Of a stretch of DNA of 64,000 bases, positions 50,776 to 59,405 are shown in pieces (position 1 is the first letter of the stretch; each line of letters begins with the position of its first letter). The notes under the pieces are model-generated. The model saw nothing but the letters and a program-made list of their open reading frames with translations. It was not told the DNA's origin and did no database searches. Made by a program: the position numbers and the translations under genes. The DNA lies in contig NZ_CP108476.1 in NCBI RefSeq assembly GCF_036226465.1, forward strand, positions 4,836,001 through 4,900,000, read 5' to 3'. Source of the DNA: Kitasatospora sp. NBC_01250 (GTDB lineage: Bacteria; Actinomycetota; Actinomycetes; Streptomycetales; Streptomycetaceae).

Positions 50776-52461
50776 ATGAAGGTCCTCCCGCGACGGCGTG
50801 GCGCCGTCCTCGTCAACTCAGTGCTCGGTGTGGCCCTCCTGGCGGGGGGCGCCCTGGCGTACACCACCGTGAACAGCTCCAGCAGCGCCGCGGCCGGCAA
50901 GCCCGCTGCCAGGACGGCCACCGTGACCAAGGGAACGGTCCTGGCCACGGTGTCCGGATCCGGCAGCCTCTCCTCGCCCACCGACGCCGGCGAGAACTTC
51001 GTCACCGGGGGCAGGCTGACCGCGGTCAAGGTGTCGGTCGGCGACACGGTGACCCAGGGCGAGGTGCTGGCCACCGTCGACACCACGGCCGCCCAGCAGG
51101 CGCTGGACGCCGCGAACGGCGCGCTGACCGAGGCGCAGGCCGCGCTGGCCTCGGCCCAGGCCAACCTGACGAAGGCCCAGGCGGGGACCACCACGACCAC
51201 CACCGTGCCGGTCGGCAGCACCGGCGCCGCCCTCCAGTCCGCGTGGATCCAGGCGGTTCCGAGCGCCTCGGCCTCCGGCAGCCCGGCGGCGACCCCGTCG
51301 CCGAGCGCGGCCCCCAGCACCTCCGCCTCGCACGGCAGCGGCGGCCACAGCGGCTCGACCGCGGTCCCGGCCTCGCCGATCAGCAGCACGGACAACTCCG
51401 GCACCGGCAACACGGGCGCCTCCGGCGGCGGCAGCACGGACAACTCCGGTGGCGGCGGCAACTCCGGTGGCAGCAACTCCGGCAGCGGCGGCTCCGGCGA
51501 CAGCAGCGGCAACTCCCGCGTCCCGGCCCCGCAGACCACCACCATCACCACCACCAAGGTCGACCCCGCCGCCGTGGCCCAGGCCCAGCAGCAGGTCACC
51601 CAGGCCCAGCAGCAGGTGGCCACCGCGCAGATCAACGTCACCAACGCGCAGACGGCGCTGTCCGGCACCACGCTGACCGCCTCGGTCGGCGGCACGGTCG
51701 CCTCGATCTCCAACAAGGTCGGCGACACCGTCTCGGGCACCGGTGCGAGCACCGACTCCAGCGGTGGCGCGGGCGGCTCGTCCAGCTCCGGATCGAGCAG
51801 CAGCAAGACCAGCTCCACCTCGACCAGTTCGGGACCCAGCGGCTTCATCGTCATCACCAACCCGACCGGCATGCAGGTCACCGCCGACTTCTCCGAGCTC
51901 GACTCGCTGAAGCTGAAGAAGGGCGAGGGGGCCACGGTCACGCTCAACGCGCAGTCCTCCACCGTCCTCAACGCCTCGGTGCTGTCGGTCAGTTCGCTCC
52001 CGGTCTCGAGCGGCAGCAGCTCCGGCGCGGCCGGCAGCGCGGTCCAGTACGCCGCGGTGCTGCAGATCGACGGCGACACCAGCTCGCTGCGCACCGGCAT
52101 GAGCGCCACCGTCGCAGTGGTCACCGGTGAGGCGGACAGCGCGCTCTCGGTGCCGGCCGCGGCGCTCTCCGGCACCGGCACCACGCGCACCGCGACGGTG
52201 GTCAAGCCGGACGGCACCACCTCGCGGGTCTCCGTGACGGTCGGCGTGGTGGGCGACTCCACCGTGCAGGTGCTCTCCGGCCTCAACGCGGGCGACAAGG
52301 TGCAGCTGGCCTCCGCGACCAGCGGCGGCAGCAACGGCTTCCCGAGCGGCTCCTTCCCGGGCGGTGCCGGCGGCGGCACCCGCGGTGGCGGTGGCGGGGG
52401 CCTCGGCGGTGGCGCCGGCGGCTTCGGCGGCGGTGGCGGCGGCGCCCGGGGCGGTGCCTGA
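50776..52461 (+). CDS. MacA-like periplasmic adaptor with Ser/Gly inserts
   Basis: A 561-residue membrane-fusion protein. N-terminal anchor (VLVNSVLGVALLAGGALAYT); barrel and lipoyl parts (GTVLATVSGSGSLSSPTD, GRLTAVKVSVGDTVTQGEVL); two short helical arms (AALASAQANLTKAQA and VAQAQQQVTQAQQQVATAQI) separated by about 100 Ser/Gly/Thr/Pro residues instead of a continuous hairpin; a second Ser-rich insert after GTVASISNKVGDTVSG; and a Gly-rich tail. It would link MacB to the cell surface in a Gram-positive exporter. ATG 50776; the ABC gene overlaps it as TGATG. Confidence 0.88.
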   Translation: MKVLPRRRGAVLVNSVLGVALLAGGALAYTTVNSSSSAAAGKPAARTATVTKGTVLATVSGSGSLSSPTDAGENFVTGGRLTAVKVSVGDTVTQGEVLATVDTTAAQQALDAANGALTEAQAALASAQANLTKAQAGTTTTTTVPVGSTGAALQSAWIQAVPSASASGSPAATPSPSAAPSTSASHGSGGHSGSTAVPASPISSTDNSGTGNTGASGGGSTDNSGGGGNSGGSNSGSGGSGDSSGNSRVPAPQTTTITTTKVDPAAVAQAQQQVTQAQQQVATAQINVTNAQTALSGTTLTASVGGTVASISNKVGDTVSGTGASTDSSGGAGGSSSSGSSSSKTSSTSTSSGPSGFIVITNPTGMQVTADFSELDSLKLKKGEGATVTLNAQSSTVLNASVLSVSSLPVSSGSSSGAAGSAVQYAAVLQIDGDTSSLRTGMSATVAVVTGEADSALSVPAAALSGTGTTRTATVVKPDGTTSRVSVTVGVVGDSTVQVLSGLNAGDKVQLASATSGGSNGFPSGSFPGGAGGGTRGGGGGGLGGGAGGFGGGGGGARGGA

Positions 52462-53375
52462 TGGGTCGCCGTTCTCGCTCCCACGCCGCCGGTGCGCAGG
52501 CACCGGCCGGCGGGGACGCCGCAGCCGGGGCGGGCCCGCAGGCGCCGCCCCCGGTCATCCAGGTCCGTCACCTCACCAAGTCCTACGGCCACGGCGACGC
52601 GACGGTGCACGCCCTGCGCGGCCCCGACGACCCGCAGACCGGGCAGCCGGCCGGGGTCAGCCTGGACATCGACCAGGGTGACTTCGTCGCGGTGATGGGC
52701 AGTTCGGGCTCCGGCAAGTCGACCCTGATGAACATCCTCGGCTGCCTGGACATCCCGACCGGCGGGCGCTACCTGCTGGACGGCACCGACGTCGGCCACC
52801 TGGACGAGAACCAGCTCTCGCTGGTCCGCAACCGCAAGATCGGCTTCATCTTCCAGTCGTTCAACCTGGTGCCGCGCACCACCGCGCTGGCCCAGGTCGA
52901 ACTCCCGCTCGCCTACGCGGGCGTGAAGGCCTCCGAGCGGCGCAAGCGCGCGCTGGCCGCACTCGCCCTGGTGGGCCTGTCCGGCCGGGCCGACCACAAG
53001 CCCAACCAGTTGTCCGGCGGTCAGCAGCAGCGTGTGGCCGTGGCCCGCGCGCTGGTCACCGCGCCGGCGATGCTGCTGGCCGACGAGCCCACCGGCAACC
53101 TGGACAGCCGCTCCACCGAAGAGGTACTGACCATCATCGACGGACTGAACGCCACCGGCCGGACGGTCGTGCTGATCACCCACGAGGACGAGGTGGCCGA
53201 GCACGCCAAGCGCGTCCTGCGCCTGGTGGACGGCCAGATCATCTCCGACGTGCGGCAGGGCCCGGTGGTCGGTCCGCCGCCGGTGCTGGCCCGCCAGCTC
53301 GCCGGCCGCTCCGTCGCCGGGCATCCCGGCGGCGGCCACAGCGGCCCGGCCGCGCTGATCGGAGGCCGGCCGTGA
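52461..53375 (+). CDS. MacB-like ABC transporter ATP-binding protein
   Basis: A 304-residue ATPase of the lipoprotein/macrolide-export class. Walker A GSSGSGKST (80-88), Q-loop FIFQSFNLVPRTTA, signature LSGGQQQRVAVARALV, Walker B LLADEPTGNLD, and H-loop LITHEDEVAEHA. An extra stretch, GPDDPQTGQPAG, sits between ALR and VSLDI where most homologues continue directly, and both ends have added Gly/Pro-rich tails. Overlaps macA-like and permease genes by 1 and 4 bases. Confidence 0.94.
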   Translation: MGRRSRSHAAGAQAPAGGDAAAGAGPQAPPPVIQVRHLTKSYGHGDATVHALRGPDDPQTGQPAGVSLDIDQGDFVAVMGSSGSGKSTLMNILGCLDIPTGGRYLLDGTDVGHLDENQLSLVRNRKIGFIFQSFNLVPRTTALAQVELPLAYAGVKASERRKRALAALALVGLSGRADHKPNQLSGGQQQRVAVARALVTAPAMLLADEPTGNLDSRSTEEVLTIIDGLNATGRTVVLITHEDEVAEHAKRVLRLVDGQIISDVRQGPVVGPPPVLARQLAGRSVAGHPGGGHSGPAALIGGRP

Positions 53376-54580
53376 TCGTCTGGCAGATGATTCGCTTCGC
53401 CTGCGCGGGCCTGGCCGCCAACAAGGTGCGCTCCGCGCTCACCATGCTCGGCGTGCTGATCGGTGTCGCCTCGGTGATCCTGCTGCTCGCGGTCGGCAAC
53501 GGCTCCTCGGCCGCGGTGAAGAACTCGATCACCTCGCTCGGCACCAACTCGCTGACCGTCACCTCGGGCACCAGCGGCGGTGCCCGGACCGCGGGCACGG
53601 TCAAGAAGCTCACCGTGGACGACGCCCGCGCGCTGGCCGACCCGAGCGCGGCGCCCGACATCAAGTCGGTCGCCCCGGTGGTCACCACCACCGCCACCGC
53701 CGACTACGGCGACATCTCGTACACCCCGGGCTCGGTGATCGGCACCTACCCGGCGTACTTCGAGACCGCCAACGAGAAGATCGCCTCCGGCGACTACTTC
53801 AGCAACGACGACGTGCTCAACTCGAGCAAGGTCGCGGTGATCGGCTCCACCACCGCGCAGCAGCTGTTCGACAACGTGAACCCGGTCGGCAGGACGATCA
53901 CCCTCGGCGGCACCCCGCTGACCGTGGTCGGCGTGCTGCAGACCAAGGGCGCCACCGGGTTCACCGACCCGGACGACGTGGTGATCGCGCCGCTGCCGAC
54001 CGTGCAGAACGCCTTCACCGGCTTCAGCTCGGTCAGCCAGATCCTGGTGCAGGCCACCTCGGCCGACACCACCACCCAGGCGCAGAGCGAGATCACCCAG
54101 ATCCTGATGGGGACGCACTCGCTGACCGACCCCACCAAGCTCGACTTCCGGGTGAGCAACCAGACCTCGCTGCTCACCGCCCGGGAGAGCACCAGCCAGA
54201 CCTTCACCGTGCTGCTCGGTGCGGTGGCCGCGATCTCGCTGCTGGTCGGCGGGATCGGGATCACCAACATCATGCTGGTCACGGTGACCGAGCGGACCCG
54301 GGAGATCGGCATCCGCAAGGCCCTGGGCGCGCCCAAGGCCGTGATCCTGGGCCAGTTCCTCGCCGAGTCGACCCTGCTCTCGGTGCTGGGTGCCGGGCTC
54401 GGGGTGGCGGTGGGCCTGTTCGGCTCGCACTTCAGCGTGGTCGGGATCAAGCCGGTGGTGATCCCCTCCTCGGTGCTGGGCGCCTTCGGCATCGCCGTGG
54501 CGATCGGCCTGTTCTTCGGCAGCTACCCGGCCAACCGGGCCGCCTCGCTGCGCCCCATCGACGCCCTGCGGCACGAGTGA
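53372..54580 (+). CDS. MacB-like ABC transporter permease (FtsX domain)
   Basis: A 402-residue permease: first helix in SALTMLGVLIGVASVILLLAV, a 230-residue extracytoplasmic MacB_PCD domain (FSNDDVLNSSKVAVIG-like core, LGGTPLTVVGVLQTKGATGF), and three C-terminal helices with TERTREIGIRKALGA, the FtsX signature that couples to the ATPase. GTG 53372 overlaps the ATPase stop as GTGA. With the two upstream genes it forms an efflux complex whose substrate may be an antibiotic peptide or lipid. Confidence 0.93.
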   Translation: MIVWQMIRFACAGLAANKVRSALTMLGVLIGVASVILLLAVGNGSSAAVKNSITSLGTNSLTVTSGTSGGARTAGTVKKLTVDDARALADPSAAPDIKSVAPVVTTTATADYGDISYTPGSVIGTYPAYFETANEKIASGDYFSNDDVLNSSKVAVIGSTTAQQLFDNVNPVGRTITLGGTPLTVVGVLQTKGATGFTDPDDVVIAPLPTVQNAFTGFSSVSQILVQATSADTTTQAQSEITQILMGTHSLTDPTKLDFRVSNQTSLLTARESTSQTFTVLLGAVAAISLLVGGIGITNIMLVTVTERTREIGIRKALGAPKAVILGQFLAESTLLSVLGAGLGVAVGLFGSHFSVVGIKPVVIPSSVLGAFGIAVAIGLFFGSYPANRAASLRPIDALRHE

Positions 54581-54652
54581 GCCCGCGATGGACATCGGTC
54601 CAGACGGATCCGTCATGATCACCCAGCGACACGACCGGGAGCAGTAGAGCCC

Positions 54653-55405
54653 ATGCCTACCAACAACAGTGACCTGGTCCGGGCCGACGATACGGTCCGG
54701 CTGCCCGCCGCGGTGCCCTCGGCAGCCCCCTCGGCCGGCGCCGGCGGCGCCCTCGCCGGCGAGGCCGCGGCGCACGCCGAGCTGCTCGCCACCGCACCCG
54801 ACGCGCGCGACATCACGGCGGAGCTGGCGGCCCCGCCGCGGCGCAAGCTGCCCTGGGTGACCCTGCTGCTGGCCGGCGGGGTGCTCGCGGCGGCGGCCTT
54901 CACCGGGGGCGCCTGGTACCAGAAGAACCACGGCAACAACACCACCAGCACCAGCCGTGCGATCACCGCGGCCATCCAGAAGGCCGGCCAGAGCGGTGCG
55001 GCCGGCCGCCGGGGCGCGAGTGCGGGCGGCGGTGGCGCCGCGGGCGGTGCGGGCGGTGCGGGCGGTGGCGGCGGCGCGGCCGGCGGGGCCGGCTTCACCC
55101 GGGGCACGGTCAAGCTGGTGGACGGCAGCACCGTCTACCTGACCGACGCCAGCGGCAACATCGTGAAGGTGACCACCGGCAGCTCCACCAAGGTCTCGGT
55201 GACCCAGGACGGCCAGGTCGGCCAGCTGCAGCCCGGCCAGAGCGTGACCGTGGTCGGCACCCCGGACGGCAACGGCGGCTACGCGGCCACCCAGCTGACC
55301 GAGGGCGGCGCGGCGGGCGGTGCCGGTGGCGGCGGTTTCGGTGGCGGCTTCGGCGGTGGCGGTGCAGGCGGCGGTGCCGGTGGCGGTGCGGCCCAGGGCG
55401 GGTGA
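54653..55405 (+). CDS. Gly-rich membrane-anchored protein (DUF5666-like)
   Basis: A 250-residue protein: an acidic cytoplasmic N-terminus, one membrane helix (WVTLLLAGGVLAAAAFTGGAW), a Gly/Ala linker, a small strand-rich domain (GTVKLVDGSTVYLTDASG, SVTQDGQVGQLQPGQSVTVV) like DUF5666, and a Gly-rich tail. It follows the exporter genes by 72 bases, and its tail resembles that of the MacA-like protein, suggesting they act together outside the membrane. ATG 54653. Confidence 0.75.
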   Translation: MPTNNSDLVRADDTVRLPAAVPSAAPSAGAGGALAGEAAAHAELLATAPDARDITAELAAPPRRKLPWVTLLLAGGVLAAAAFTGGAWYQKNHGNNTTSTSRAITAAIQKAGQSGAAGRRGASAGGGGAAGGAGGAGGGGGAAGGAGFTRGTVKLVDGSTVYLTDASGNIVKVTTGSSTKVSVTQDGQVGQLQPGQSVTVVGTPDGNGGYAATQLTEGGAAGGAGGGGFGGGFGGGGAGGGAGGGAAQGG

Positions 55406-55447
55406 GCCGCCCGCGGCCGGGCCGCGCGTCGGTGACCACCGCGGTGC

Positions 55448-55483
55448 ACGGCCCGGCCGGGAGAGCGCTCCCGGCCGGGCCGT
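55448..55483 (+). terminator. Strong terminator after the exporter operon
   Basis: A perfect 16-bp stem ACGGCCCGGCCGGGAG / CTCCCGGCCGGGCCGT with a 4-base loop. Confidence 0.9.
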
Positions 55484-55551
55484 CGGCGTTGCGGCCGCAG
55501 CCCAGCGCTGCCGGGGGATAGGCGGAGCCCCCGGTGATCAGCCAGAATGTC

Positions 55552-55583
55552 CGGCGGCCCGGATGTTGATCACCGGGCCGCCG
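55552..55583 (+). promoter_or_regulatory. Hairpin in the leader of the VC0807-type gene
   Basis: CGGCGGCCCGG / CCGGGCCGCCG, an 11-bp stem with a 10-base loop ending 24 bases before the GTG start. It could be the end of another terminator or a leader structure. Confidence 0.45.
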
Positions 55584-55607
55584 TAGCTCGTACCCGGGGG
55601 AACACAC

Positions 55608-56306
55608 GTGTCCAGTACCACTTCGCCGCCCGCCCCTGCCCGCAAGCAGAAGGCCGCGGCCGTCGGCTGGCTGCTCAGCATCGGTCTCAACGTCGTGGCG
55701 CCGATCCTGATCTACAACCAGGCGCACGCCCACGGCGCCGGCGACTTCACCGCGATCCTGCTCTCCGGCCTGGGCCCGCTCGTCGACATCGCCGTCTACC
55801 TGGCCTGGCACCGCCGGGCCGACGAGTTCGCGATCGTCTCGCTGATCTTCCTGGCGCTCAGCGGCATCGCCGCCCTGGTCGGCCCGCACGACGCCAAGCT
55901 GCTGCTGGCCAAGGACTCGCTGGTGACCGGCCTGTTCGGGCTGGTCTGCCTGGCCTCGCTGGCCGCCGCCCGGCCGCTGATGTTCTACTTCGGCCGCAAG
56001 TTCGCCACCGACGGCACCCCGGAGCAGGTGGCCTGGTGGAACGGCCTGTGGCAGTTCGAGGGCTTCCGCCGGGTGCAGCGCAACCTGACGATCGGCTGGG
56101 GCACCGGCTACCTGGTCGAGGCCGCGGTGCGGGTGGTCTGCGTCTACTCGCTCTCCAACGGGCAGGCCGTCACTGTCAACAACATCCTTCCGTACGCGTT
56201 CACCGCCGGGCTGGTCTTCTGGACGATGAGCTATGCCCGCCGGGCCCAGGCCCGTGGCCGCGCGGCCGGTGCGCCCGTGGCCCCGGAGGGTGCGGCAGCG
56301 GCCTGA
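55608..56306 (+). CDS. VC0807-type membrane protein
   Basis: A 232-residue protein with five or six helices: VGWLLSIGLNVVAPILIYNQ, ILLSGLGPLVDIAVYLAW, FAIVSLIFLALSGIAALVG and a C-terminal NNILPYAFTAGLVFWTMSYA. Conserved LLLAKDSLVTGLFGL and WGTGYLVEAAVRVV match the paralogue at 19218 (LMIAKDGLVSSA and WGAALLLECAARVV). GTG 55608. Role unknown; similar to intracellular septation protein A in layout. Confidence 0.8.
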   Translation: MSSTTSPPAPARKQKAAAVGWLLSIGLNVVAPILIYNQAHAHGAGDFTAILLSGLGPLVDIAVYLAWHRRADEFAIVSLIFLALSGIAALVGPHDAKLLLAKDSLVTGLFGLVCLASLAAARPLMFYFGRKFATDGTPEQVAWWNGLWQFEGFRRVQRNLTIGWGTGYLVEAAVRVVCVYSLSNGQAVTVNNILPYAFTAGLVFWTMSYARRAQARGRAAGAPVAPEGAAAA

Positions 56307-56429
56307 GGTCCGTGTGCCCCGCGGATGAAGGGGGCACACAGCCTTCATACGTCTCTCATCTAGCGCGCGTAGCCTCCCGGGACCATCATCTGATCGGCCG
56401 ACAAACCCAGAACCCGGGAGGCGGACCCC

Positions 56430-57338
56430 GTGACGATTACAGGGACTGTGACCACAGGCGCGGTGCCCAGCTCGATGGCCCCCTCGATGGCTCCCCCGAC
56501 GGCTCCGCCCGGCTCCGGTGCGATGACGCAGCTCAGCGGTGCCGGCTCGGCGGCGATCGGCCGCACCTCCGGTGAGGCCTTCCTCCTCGTCGTCGACGAC
56601 GAGCCCAACATCCGCGAGCTGCTCTCCGCCTCGCTGCGCTTCTCCGGCTTCCGGGTGGAGTCGGCGGCCACCGGCGAGGAGGCGCTGGCCGCGATCGCCG
56701 TCGAGTGCCCCGACCTCGTGGTGCTCGACGTGATGCTCCCGGACCTGGATGGCTTCACCGTGGTCGAGCGGCTGCGCGAGCAGACCCGCCGCCAGCAGAT
56801 CGCCAACCCCGCGGGCCTGGCCGCCCGCCCGGGCCGCCCGCGCCCCGCCGACCACCTGCCGGTGCTCTTCCTCACCGCCAAGGACGGCACCGAGGACAAG
56901 GTGCACGGTCTGGCCTCCGGCGCCGACGACTACGTGACCAAGCCGTTCAGCCTGGAGGAGCTGATCGCCCGGATCCGGGCGATCCTGCGCCGGGCCGGCG
57001 GTCCGGCCGAGGACGGCCGGCTCACCGTGGCCGACCTCACCCTCGACCCGCTGGCCCACGAGGTCACCCGGGACGGCCGCCCGATCTCGCTCTCGCCGAC
57101 CGAGTTCAAGCTGCTGCACTACCTGATGGCCAACGTCGGCCGGGTGGTCTCCAAGGCGCAGATCCTGGACCACGTCTGGGCCTACGACTTCGGCGGCGAC
57201 CTGAGCATCGTCGAGTCCTACATCTCCTACCTGCGCCGCAAGCTCGACTCCGGCCCCGACCACGGGCCGAAGCTGATCCACACCGTGCGCGGCATCGGCT
57301 ACGCGCTGCGCCGGCCGCCGCAGCAGCCGCAGGACTGA
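56430..57338 (+). CDS. OmpR-family response regulator
   Basis: A 302-residue regulator: a 48-residue Pro/Ser/Ala-rich start; a receiver domain with VVDDEPNIREL (D56, D57), phospho-Asp D100 in VVLDVMLPDLDGF, T149 and K151; and an OmpR winged helix (LSPTEFKLLHYLMANVGRVV, SIVESYISYLRRKLD). A Gln/Pro/Arg insert at residues 119-142 interrupts the receiver after helix 4. GTG 56430; the histidine kinase begins 6 bases after the stop. Confidence 0.93.
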   Translation: MTITGTVTTGAVPSSMAPSMAPPTAPPGSGAMTQLSGAGSAAIGRTSGEAFLLVVDDEPNIRELLSASLRFSGFRVESAATGEEALAAIAVECPDLVVLDVMLPDLDGFTVVERLREQTRRQQIANPAGLAARPGRPRPADHLPVLFLTAKDGTEDKVHGLASGADDYVTKPFSLEELIARIRAILRRAGGPAEDGRLTVADLTLDPLAHEVTRDGRPISLSPTEFKLLHYLMANVGRVVSKAQILDHVWAYDFGGDLSIVESYISYLRRKLDSGPDHGPKLIHTVRGIGYALRRPPQQPQD

Positions 57339-57344
57339 CCGGCG

Positions 57345-59147
57345 GTGCGGCGGCGACGGCACCCGGAAAGCGACCTGACGGATCGTCAGGCGCCTTTCCC
57401 GCGCCGTCTGCTGGCGCGCTGCCGGGTGCTGCGCCCGCTCGCGCTGCTGCGCGGCACCGGGCGTCTGTCGCTGCGGGCCCGGCTGCTGGCGCTCACCCTG
57501 GTGCTGGTCACCACGGGGCTGGTGGCCAGCGACCTGATGGTGCTGGGCGTGGTGCGCTCGCAGCTGACCCGCCGGCTCGACCAGCAGCTCCAGCAGTTCG
57601 GCAACGCGCAGGCGCAGCGCAGCTGGCACCGGTCCGGTTCGGGCTCCACCGCCGACGGCGGCCAGGGGGCGCAGGGTCCGCAGGGCTCGACCGGTGCGCA
57701 GAGTTCGCCGGGTGCGCAGAGTCCGCAGGGTGCGCCGGGTGCGCCGAGTTCGCCCGGTGCGCAGAGTTCGCCCGGCCCCGACGCCTCCGCCGGGGACAAG
57801 CAGATCCGGCCGCCGAGCCAGTCCGAGCTGCCCAGCATGTACGAGATGCGGATGCTCAACGCCGACGGAAGCGTGCGGCGGACCTACCGGCAGCCGATCG
57901 CGCCCAGCGACCCGGAGCCGGTGCTGCCCCCGCTGACCGGCCCGGCCCTGGCCGCGCATCTGAACCGGGCCTTCGTCGTCCACGGCGAGGACGGCGGACG
58001 GTGGCTGGTCCGGATCATGCCGATCCAGCGCTCCGGCCCCGCCCGCGCGGACTCGACCGCCCAGGGCCAGTCCCCCCAGGGCCAGTCGTCGCAGGGCCCG
58101 TCACCGCAGGGCAGCACGGCGGACCCGAATTCCGGCCCCTCTTCCTACGTCCTGGTCGCGGTCAACCTCGACGACGTGGACACCAGCGCCAGCAAGCTCG
58201 CCCAGGCCTTCCTCGCGATCGGCGCCGCCGTGCTGCTGCTCATAGCCGGCCTCGGCGCCTTCGCGGTGCGGGCCGGCCTGCTGCCGCTGCGCCGGATCGA
58301 GCGCGGCACCGAGCTGATCGCGGCCGGTGAGCTCTCCTACCGGATGCCGGCCCTGCCGCCGAGCACCGAGGTCGGCCGGCTCTCGCTCGCGCTGAACGGG
58401 ATGCTGGACCAGATCGAGTCCGCGTTCGCCGCCCAGGCCGCCTCCGAGGCCCGGATGCGCCGCTTCGTCGCGGACGCCTCGCACGAGCTGCGCACCCCGC
58501 TGGCCGGCATCCGCGGCTTCGCCGAGCTCTACCGGATGGGCGCGCTGGCCTCCGACTCCGACGTCAAGCGCACCATGGACCGGATCGAGAGCGAGGCCGT
58601 GCGGATGGGCGGCCTGGTCGAAGACCTGCTGACGCTGGCCCGCCTCGACGAGGAGCGCCCGCTCGACCTCGCCCCGATGGACCTGCGCACGCTGGCCGCC
58701 GACGCGCTGCACGACCTCACCGCCCTGGACCCCACCCGCCCGGTCGCGCTGACCGGCCCCGGCGGCAGCGGCCCGCCCGGCGCGGCGGCCGTGCTGGGCG
58801 ACGAGGCCCGGCTGCGCCAGGTGGTGACCAACCTGGTCGGCAACGCGGTCAAGCACACCCCGCGCGGCACCGCCGTCCGGATCGGCGTGGGCACCAGGCC
58901 CGACGGCTGTGTGCTCGAAGTGGCCGACTCCGGACCAGGTCTGACGACCGATCAGGCCGAGCGTGTCTTCGAGCGCTTCTACCGCGTCGACGCCTCCCGC
59001 AGCCGCCACGAGGGCGGCGGCGCGGGTCTGGGGCTGGCCATCGCCGCCGCCTTCGCCCGCGCCCATGGCGGCGCCCTCGCGCTGGACACCACCCCCGGCG
59101 TCGGGGCCACCTTCCGCCTCACCCTGCCCCGGTCGAGCGGCGAGTAG
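57345..59147 (+). CDS. Sensor histidine kinase with collagen-like extracellular segment
   Basis: A 600-residue HK: first membrane helix about 45-68; an extracellular part with Gly-x-y repeats (GAQGPQGSTGAQSSPGAQ, GAPGAPSSPGAQSSPG, residues about 105-145) and a second Gln/Ser/Gly stretch near 235-260; second helix AFLAIGAAVLLLIAGLGAFA; HAMP; phospho-His in DASHELRTPLAG (H380); N-box QVVTNLVGNAVKHT; G-boxes DSGPGL and GAGLGLAIA. GTG 57345. Likely controls the exporter upstream. Confidence 0.93.
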   Translation: MRRRRHPESDLTDRQAPFPRRLLARCRVLRPLALLRGTGRLSLRARLLALTLVLVTTGLVASDLMVLGVVRSQLTRRLDQQLQQFGNAQAQRSWHRSGSGSTADGGQGAQGPQGSTGAQSSPGAQSPQGAPGAPSSPGAQSSPGPDASAGDKQIRPPSQSELPSMYEMRMLNADGSVRRTYRQPIAPSDPEPVLPPLTGPALAAHLNRAFVVHGEDGGRWLVRIMPIQRSGPARADSTAQGQSPQGQSSQGPSPQGSTADPNSGPSSYVLVAVNLDDVDTSASKLAQAFLAIGAAVLLLIAGLGAFAVRAGLLPLRRIERGTELIAAGELSYRMPALPPSTEVGRLSLALNGMLDQIESAFAAQAASEARMRRFVADASHELRTPLAGIRGFAELYRMGALASDSDVKRTMDRIESEAVRMGGLVEDLLTLARLDEERPLDLAPMDLRTLAADALHDLTALDPTRPVALTGPGGSGPPGAAAVLGDEARLRQVVTNLVGNAVKHTPRGTAVRIGVGTRPDGCVLEVADSGPGLTTDQAERVFERFYRVDASRSRHEGGGAGLGLAIAAAFARAHGGALALDTTPGVGATFRLTLPRSSGE

Positions 59148-59220
59148 CGCGGGCGACCCCGCCGCCTGCGTCCTTACGCCGTCTTCACCTGCACTTCACC
59201 CCACCCCCCGCCACTCGCAG

Positions 59221-59236
59221 CCGCACAGGTGTGCGG
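59221..59236. promoter_or_regulatory. Palindrome in the cydA promoter region
   Basis: CCGCACA-GG-TGTGCGG, seven-base perfect arms, 23 bases upstream of the Rex-like site. Confidence 0.4.
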
Positions 59237-59258
59237 CATACTGTCCTCAGTGCGGCGC

Positions 59259-59282
59259 TTGTGAAAGTGTTCACGTTCACAA
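59259..59282. promoter_or_regulatory. Rex (redox) operator upstream of cydA
   Basis: TTGTGAA-AGTG-TTCACGT matches the Rex consensus TTGTGAA-N4-TTCACAA at 16 of 18 positions, and a second TTCACAA at 59276-59282 gives a further half-site. Rex represses cyd genes when NAD is high relative to NADH. Confidence 0.8.
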
Positions 59283-59405
59283 GCTCGCAAGCTTGACCGG
59301 CATTGGTGCGGTTCGTGCTGAACGGTGCCTTTGTCCGGTTGTGTGGGGCAAGATCCTGGGTGAAACCAGGGCGGACCGGACAACGGATCGAAGGAAGAGG
59401 GCGAA

